This document shows, one piece after another, positions 58,650 to 64,000 of a DNA stretch of 64,000 nucleotides (the first letter of the stretch is position 1; each line of letters opens with the position of its first letter). Below the pieces are notes generated by a model. That model was given only the letters and a program-made list of their open reading frames with translations. It did no database searches and was not told the origin of the DNA. Both the position numbers and the translations under genes were made by a program. This stretch comes from Pratylenchus scribneri (lineage: Eukaryota; Nematoda; Chromadorea; Rhabditida; Pratylenchidae). The DNA lies in the NCBI GenBank assembly GCA_030063045.1, contig JAQSEB010000004.1:1674001-1738000 (forward strand), given 5' to 3'.

Positions 58650-59480
58650 AATTTAATCTCCATCTCTTCTCGAATTGCTCGCGCACTTGAAATGAGTAGA
58701 TGGCGACCCCTTCTCTTATTTTGGCCAATTCTTCTAGTCCTTTGATTGTCTAGTCTAAATAAGGCTACCTTCTCATTAGTTCGATCGCTCGCACTTGTCG
58801 AAGGAAAAAGGCCATCATTTCTCGTCCGATTTTGGCCCTTCCTTCCAAAAACATGGCCAAATCGAAGGAAAAATCAATTTCACCTTTCTATTATTGGTCA
58901 TCTCTTCTCGAGCCGCTCGAATATTTGGAGGGTGAATGTGGCCATCTAACTCACCTTCCATCTTATTTAGTTTCCTCCCTCCTCGATGATCAGCCCTCAA
59001 ATCATTGGTTGGATCCGCTCGCGCACTTCGAGGGGGGAGGTGAAATCTGAAATGACCACACCCATCACCCAATTCCCTGGCCATTCTTCCCCTCCAATTG
59101 ATCAGCAGTTATCATTCGTTCGAACCGCTCGCGCAAATTTCAAGAAATATAGTGGCAATATTTCAGCCAAATCTCTCTTCTCGTGCCGTCGCACAGACCG
59201 AAGAAAAAGGGCTGGGGCATCTTCTTAAATTAGCCATACCTTCTCGAAACGTTCGCGTATATTGAGGGAAGAAGTTGGTCGGCCATCAATTCATCTCTCA
59301 TGTAGCCATTTCTTCCTTCCGAAAAACACGCAAATTGAAGGAAAAATTGATGGCACCCTTCTCGAACCGCTCTCGTATATTGAGAAGAGAAAATAGCCAT
59401 CACCCCCCTTCAATTTTGGCCAATCCAAATCATCTTCATAGGATAATATCCGCCTTTTGCTGCTTTTTCTCTGCCTGAAT
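58650..59480. repeat. Degenerate repeats with TCGAACCGCTCGCGCA core, upstream of copy 3
   Basis: Variants of TTCTCGAACCGCTCGCGCA recur at roughly 58672, 58781, 58910, 59014, 59120, 59242 and 59360, each followed by a GAGGGAAGA- or GAAGGAAAAA-type phrase and a GGCCATC. Spacing is irregular, about 100-130 bp. No gene is visible. It ends about 140 bp before the copy 3 start. Confidence 0.7.
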
Positions 59481-59619
59481 TTGATCACATGTTGTTTTTC
59501 AGATTCAAAATTTGTACTAGTTCTTGAGGCCAAAATCACCTCCGAATTTCACTACCAGATATAAATTCCGCAAAAACTCCAACATTCATTCATTTATTAC
59601 CAATAAACGAAAACACAAA

Positions 59620-62600
59620 ATGTACCGTCCTTTCCCCGTATTATTGTGCTCTCTCATTTGCTTCCTTACTATTGACTCAATTAATGGTAAATTAATATTG
59701 CCTTCGACATTCAATTAATATTTCCCCGTAATAATTAATTATTAGGTCGACTCTACAAACTCCAGGCAAATAAACTGTTAATATCGAATGAGATAATAAG
59801 AGAAGGAGATGATGAAATCCTTTATGTTTTCATGGAGCCACCAAGTGTGGGATTCCATTTTCAATCAGTGGAAAGTGCAATGCTGGCAGCTTGGCTAGAA
59901 TTAGCTGAAATTAAATACTATGTGCTTTTTAATGCCATAATTCTTGAACTTTCTTCATTTTTTTTGTAATAGATTTTCAGCACTCAATTTTTGTTGGCCT
60001 CCCCTCAGGGAAAGCCAATATTTGCCCAATGGAAAGGGGAATATCTTGAAGGTGTCGATCAAATTATCAATACGATGGGAAAATGGAAATTGGAAAATTT
60101 GAAAGCTACGGAAGCAAAGGAAAAGAAAAATGAAAAAAAGAATAAACAAAAAAAGAATGAAGAAAAACGAAAAAAAGAAGTGGAAAAGGAATGGAAGGAA
60201 TGGCAAAAAAAGGAAGAAAAGGAGCTGCTTTTTGTTGGAGCCATCAAGGATCTTCATAAGTGGGTGATGCGAGATGATGGTGGAATTTAGGGGCACTTCC
60301 ACTGCTGGGGACAATGATTTAATGCGGAGAGTTGATTCAAAATGTTTGGGATTGTCTTATTATAGGGAATAAACAGCCTTCCTTGGGATTTAGCAATAAT
60401 ACCATTAGCAATTTGGAAAGAAGAGATAGTTAAACGGAGTAGCGTAAACCTCGGGCCAACTTGTTACCGTTTGTAATAACTCAACAATGGCTGACTCAAT
60501 TTAAATATCAAATTAAAGAGGAAATGTTTTCTGTCATATTATTAATTTTACTAAATTAATTTAAAATTATAGAAATTTTTTCCAAAAAAAACCATTTATT
60601 ACAAAGCAATTGTTATTTGGGCACAATTTTTCATCTATTCTAAATAAATTAAATAAAATTAATGTCGTTATTCGTTAGATAGCCCACAATCTGATCTTTG
60701 ATATTTATAACAAAGTAATAAAATTTGATTTATTTCTTGATGAATTATTATAAAAAGGCGGAGTGTGCATTCATAATCGATTTCCGCTGAATAACTACAT
60801 CAATTTTTGGCCTATAGTTTAATGAGGCAATGATGTATTTGGGAAGAAAATATATTTTTGGGGCCGCTAAAAAATGTTCTCTACAAAATTTTCTTATTAA
60901 ATTTTATGAAATCTATGAATTTAAAAAATAATTTAATAAATCCGGATTTTTTAAAGAAAAAAATTAGAAATTCCTTAAATGGCATATCGCCTTCTTAAAT
61001 TGGTTACCTCCGCGTTGAATTATGGTAAAAAGAAAGGTACAACTGCTCAATTGGCAGAAATCCATTGCTCTCTTAATAGAAAAACAGCGAAGATTAGCAA
61101 TGAATTTCATATTATTTTAATTTTTTCAAGAATTTTGCTCAAATATTGGTTGGATGGGAAAAACCGATTTGAATGGATGATCAACAATATCGAGGAACGA
61201 ATTTGGTTTACCCTTTTACTTCCAATTGTGGCCAAGAACCCAATACTGATTGAACTCGACGGAAGGACAATTGGGGAAAAACATGAAAATGAAATGAAAT
61301 TGAAAATTGATGAACAATTACTCAGGGAATATTACGATATAATAATGGATGAAACGGAAACGGAAGAAACCAAAGAGAAGAAATTGGAATTCATGAAAAA
61401 GTATGGAATTTTAAATGAAAAAGAAGAAGAAGAAGAAGATGACTTTGATGGAATTGTTGAAGTGGAAAAAATAGATGAAAAAGGAAAAGGAATATGGGAA
61501 AATTTTGTAAATAAAATGAAATCATTGAATAAAGATTTAGTAGAGAATGAGCTCAAAACTATTAGAAGAGAGAAAGAGAAGGTAATAATGGGAAATAAAA
61601 ATTTAAGAGATGAATCGTAGTTGATCAGCCCGAATATTAAGAATTCGCCAATAACTTTTAATAACCATTTTCAATCTACTGTGATAGAATAATCATGCCA
61701 TTCATGAATCATTATATTAAAAGCTTTTTTCTGTTTGTAGAGCTTTTTGATATCAAAATTATTATAATCGAATTGGCCATAAAGTTAATGCCAAAAAACG
61801 TAAAATAAAACCAATTTTGGTCTTAAGTTTACTAAGCTTATAATTCACAAAATTTGTTTTTCACTCGTTTATATATGACATATATTGAATCTAAAATTTC
61901 ATCTATAAAAAATTAAATATAATAAAATAAAATCTTATAATTATTCCCAAAAAGTTGAGGGAAAATTTGCCAAATTTATCAATAAAAGTGATGGAAAAAA
62001 CAAATAAACGCTTTCCACCAGTGGTAGGAGTACCTTATACGAAAACAAAAACAATTACGAAAAAATTGGCCGAATGCAATGACGAAGATTTAATGAGCAG
62101 TTTGAAAATTCTATTCAAAACAATGCTGGAAGAATGTGAATATCATACATATACCCTCAGTCATTTATTCGACAAAAAAGTGCCTGGAAAAGTAAAAATT
62201 TTCTAATTAAATTATTAAATATATGAAATTCAATTCATCCTTTAAGAGTGAAGCCTATTTGCTTGGTCTTCTGTTTTTCATTTTTGAAGATCCACCCTTC
62301 ATCACATCTTTACCAAAATTTACGGAATTTTTTGAACAAAATGATGTAAAAGTGCACTCTGAACGTTTTAAGGAGGAAAATTTGCAAAAAATTTTTAAAT
62401 TTTATAAAAAGACAGAAAGAATATTTTCTGATGAAAAAAAGAATAAAATGGTTGGGTGGCCATGGCCAATGATGAAGTGTGTTCATGTACAGCAGAAGAA
62501 CATGGGTGTGTTTTATGTTGTAATTAGTAGTCTTCGAGACTCAAAAAATTCTTATCTTAATTAATTTCGTTAAAACTAAAAATTTTTATCATCTTAAGAA

Positions 62601-62752
62601 ATTTTAAATTATTCATTTTTGCAGAGAAAGTAGAAATCGATATGGCTCAAAAAATTCAAGAAGCAATTCATTTTGCTCGACTTGAAGGTGTCCATGCCCA
62701 GCAAGTGGATTATCCATGGCTTGAGGGATTTGTTGATTCGCCGTTGAAGTAA
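59620..62752 (+). CDS. Secreted Fax/CDR-like GST-fold protein, copy 3 (diverged, intact)
   Basis: This copy has the same exon plan as copies 1 and 2 but distant sequence. Exon 1 (59620-59686) is a signal peptide (MYRPFPVLLCSLICFLTIDS). Exon 2 (59746-59920) begins RLYKLQANKLL. Exon 3 (about 59974-60259) has FLLASPQGKPIFAQWKGEY and a long Lys/Glu run. Exon 4 (61131 to about 61582) has FEWMINNIEERIWFTLLLP and an acidic Glu run; its donor is an ordinary GT where copies 1 and 2 use GC. Exons 5-7 (about 61956-62191, 62244-62508, 62625-62752) have DEDLMSSLKILFKTML, AYLLGLLFFIFEDPPF, GWPWPMMKCVHVQQ and finally EGFVDSPLK. No stop interrupts this chain. The final exon is much shorter than in the other copies. 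The charged insertion in exon 3 is unique to it. Confidence 0.65.
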
Positions 62753-63028
62753 AAGAATTTTATATAAATTGGATACGGTGTAATGGAATTTTATTACTCA
62801 AGGGTTATCTATCTATCATAATCATTCATAATCATTTTAAATATATTCCATACTTTCTATATTTAATTTATGGCCAATTTGTTTTGTCATTATTATTATC
62901 TGTTTATTATTCAATTCAAATATATTTCAATTTTTTACAAATTTATTCACTAATTTTATTAAAAATTTCGAGCATAAAAGTGGGCAAATTATTAAAACTA
63001 TTCGAACTTGTTCAATGTCATATCATAT

Positions 63029-63156
63029 CAGTGTTGTCCAAATGTCAAATTTTTAGTCTTTGTCCTGTCTTGGCCTTTTTCAGCCCCTCGTCTTCGTCTT
63101 TTTTTTTGAGATAAGACGAAGACGAGACGAATGACGAGGACGTTTGGATAACACTG
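63029..63156. mobile_element. Short foldback element with CAGTGTT ends
   Basis: CAGTGTTGTCCAAATGTC on the left and GACGTTTGGATAACACTG on the right are inverted repeats with two mismatches. The centre is itself palindromic: GTCTTCGTC then GACGAAGAC. The ends resemble hAT termini, but no exact 8-bp duplication is seen. Confidence 0.7.
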
Positions 63157-63264
63157 ATTCATTTCATAATTTTAATTAAAAACAAATAAAAAAATATGAA
63201 ATTTGTTGGCATGTTGTGACCAAATGAATATCCATTTAATTTCTTTCAATATTATTTATTATTA

Positions 63265-63576
63265 TTACGCTATTTGTTCGCAATAAATCCAAAATTGTTT
63301 GGCACATTTGTCAACAGTCATTCGGGGAATGATCATGAACTCCGGTTGCCTCAGGGCTATTTGCCAAATTTTGGAAAGATTGGTCAATTTTCTTGCCAAA
63401 TCATTTCTGACGAGAATCAATCGACGGGAGAGAGAAACCATGCCCAATGTCGAAGATAAAATCATTGACATAGCACTCATTAGCTTGACGATAGCGGTCG
63501 AATTGTGCCGGCAGCAGGACAAATTAGAATTGAATTGGTTAGCAAATAAAAATAAAACAGCACGGATAAAATACAA
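63265..63576 (-). CDS. Possible small ORF, unrecognised
   Basis: A 103-residue frame beginning MYFIRAVLFLFANQF, with a hydrophobic start and a basic remainder (SLSRRLILVRNDLARKLTNL, MTVDKCAKQFWIY). It is longer than expected by chance in such AT-rich sequence, and its composition is protein-like. The opposite strand also holds an open frame. It could be a last exon of a gene beyond the window. Confidence 0.3.
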   Translation of the reverse strand: MYFIRAVLFLFANQFNSNLSCCRHNSTAIVKLMSAMSMILSSTLGMVSLSRRLILVRNDLARKLTNLSKIWQIALRQPEFMIIPRMTVDKCAKQFWIYCEQIA

Positions 63577-63749
63577 TCACGAAGAATAATTTTAAAAATT
63601 AAATTTAAATATTAAAATAACCAGCGCATTGGCCGGGGCCGTGCACAGGACTTTCTTGGGGGTCCAACCCCAAAACTCCCTATGGATGCTTTTAACCTAA
63701 TCCGTAAAGAAGAAATTGCCTACCGGCGATTTTTAAAAATTGCTTTTTT

Positions 63750-64000
63750 ATAGGGCAAAATTTGCATTTGTTTCCGAGCTAACCCCTACAAAAATTTTTT
63801 AAAAATTCCTTTAGGGCAAAATTTTCATTTGTTTCTGAGCTAACCCCTACAAAAATTTTTTAAAAATTCCTTTAGGGCAAAATTTTCATTTGTTTCTGAG
63901 CTAACCCCTACAAAAAATTTTTAAAAATTCCTTTAGGGCAAAATTTTCATTTGTTTCCGAGCTAACCCCTACAAAATTTTTTTTAAAAATTCCTTTTTTA
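63750..64000. repeat. 61-bp tandem repeat, runs off the window
   Basis: AGGGCAAAATTTTCATTTGT begins at 63813, 63874 and 63935, and a variant at 63752, a 61-bp period. Each unit has GAGCTAACCCCTACAAAAA. The array continues to the right edge, so its true length is unknown. Confidence 0.9.

Noticed and set aside
1..64000. CRISPR array, bacterial operon or prophage
   Set aside because: Repeats lack uniform spacers, the genes have introns and nematode-specific families dominate, so prokaryotic systems are not expected or seen.
1..64000. tRNA and rRNA genes
   Set aside because: GTTCGAATC-like fragments were noticed (for example within the zinc-finger gene) but none sits in a cloverleaf context; no rRNA-like conserved block was seen.

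Overview
This is a eukaryotic, AT-rich window that reads as a nematode genome. It holds two transthyretin-like (TTL) secreted proteins, an SXP/RAL-2-type protein, a UDP-glucuronosyltransferase and CDR/Fax-like secreted proteins. Introns are numerous and many are only 40-60 nt long. At least five introns are best explained by GC-AG splice sites, and one gene is a strikingly bacterial (alphaproteobacterial-type) sorbitol dehydrogenase that now carries an intron. Together these suggest a plant-parasitic tylenchid, perhaps a cyst-nematode relative. The species assignment is inference, and no tRNA or rRNA gene was found.

Layout. 1-7.6 kb: mostly non-coding, with a foldback MITE (1.49-1.78 kb), part of an unrecognised minus-strand gene (2.0-2.97 kb), two tandem arrays (129-bp and 59-bp units) and a perfect 20-bp hairpin. 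7.7-11.6 kb: two TTL genes in tandem on the plus strand, separated and interrupted by several MITEs. 12.5-19.25 kb: a minus-strand block of helical proteins of unknown function, with a TAATTG-type minisatellite in an intron, plus a small intronless secreted protein rich in basic nuclear-localisation-like motifs. 20.1-27.5 kb: a talin-like gene (FERM, proline-rich linker and the first rod bundles) that stops early. 28.0-30.8 kb: a four-finger C2H2 protein. 31.3-34.5 kb: an unrecognised secreted, probably membrane-anchored protein. 34.9-36.1 kb: SXP/RAL-2. 37.3-40.9 kb: UGT. 41.1-42.0 kb: a small single-pass membrane protein. 44.1-47.6 kb: a phospholipase B-like protein that appears to lack the catalytic serine. 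48.4-49.7 kb: the bacterial-type dehydrogenase. 50.9-62.75 kb: three tandem paralogues of a secreted GST-fold (Fax/CDR-like) family in different states of decay. The right edge enters a 61-bp tandem repeat.

There is no operon-like pathway. The common theme is secreted or surface proteins (TTL, SXP, Fax-like, PLB-like, small basic protein) mixed with detoxification functions (UGT, GST-like) in a transposon-littered region. The most interesting item is the secreted Fax/CDR-like tandem family. Its copies share exon boundaries and one conserved GC donor. One copy is split by a mobile element, one has a single-base frameshift and one reads through. All exon borders were set by eye from reading frame, phase and splice consensus, without transcript data.
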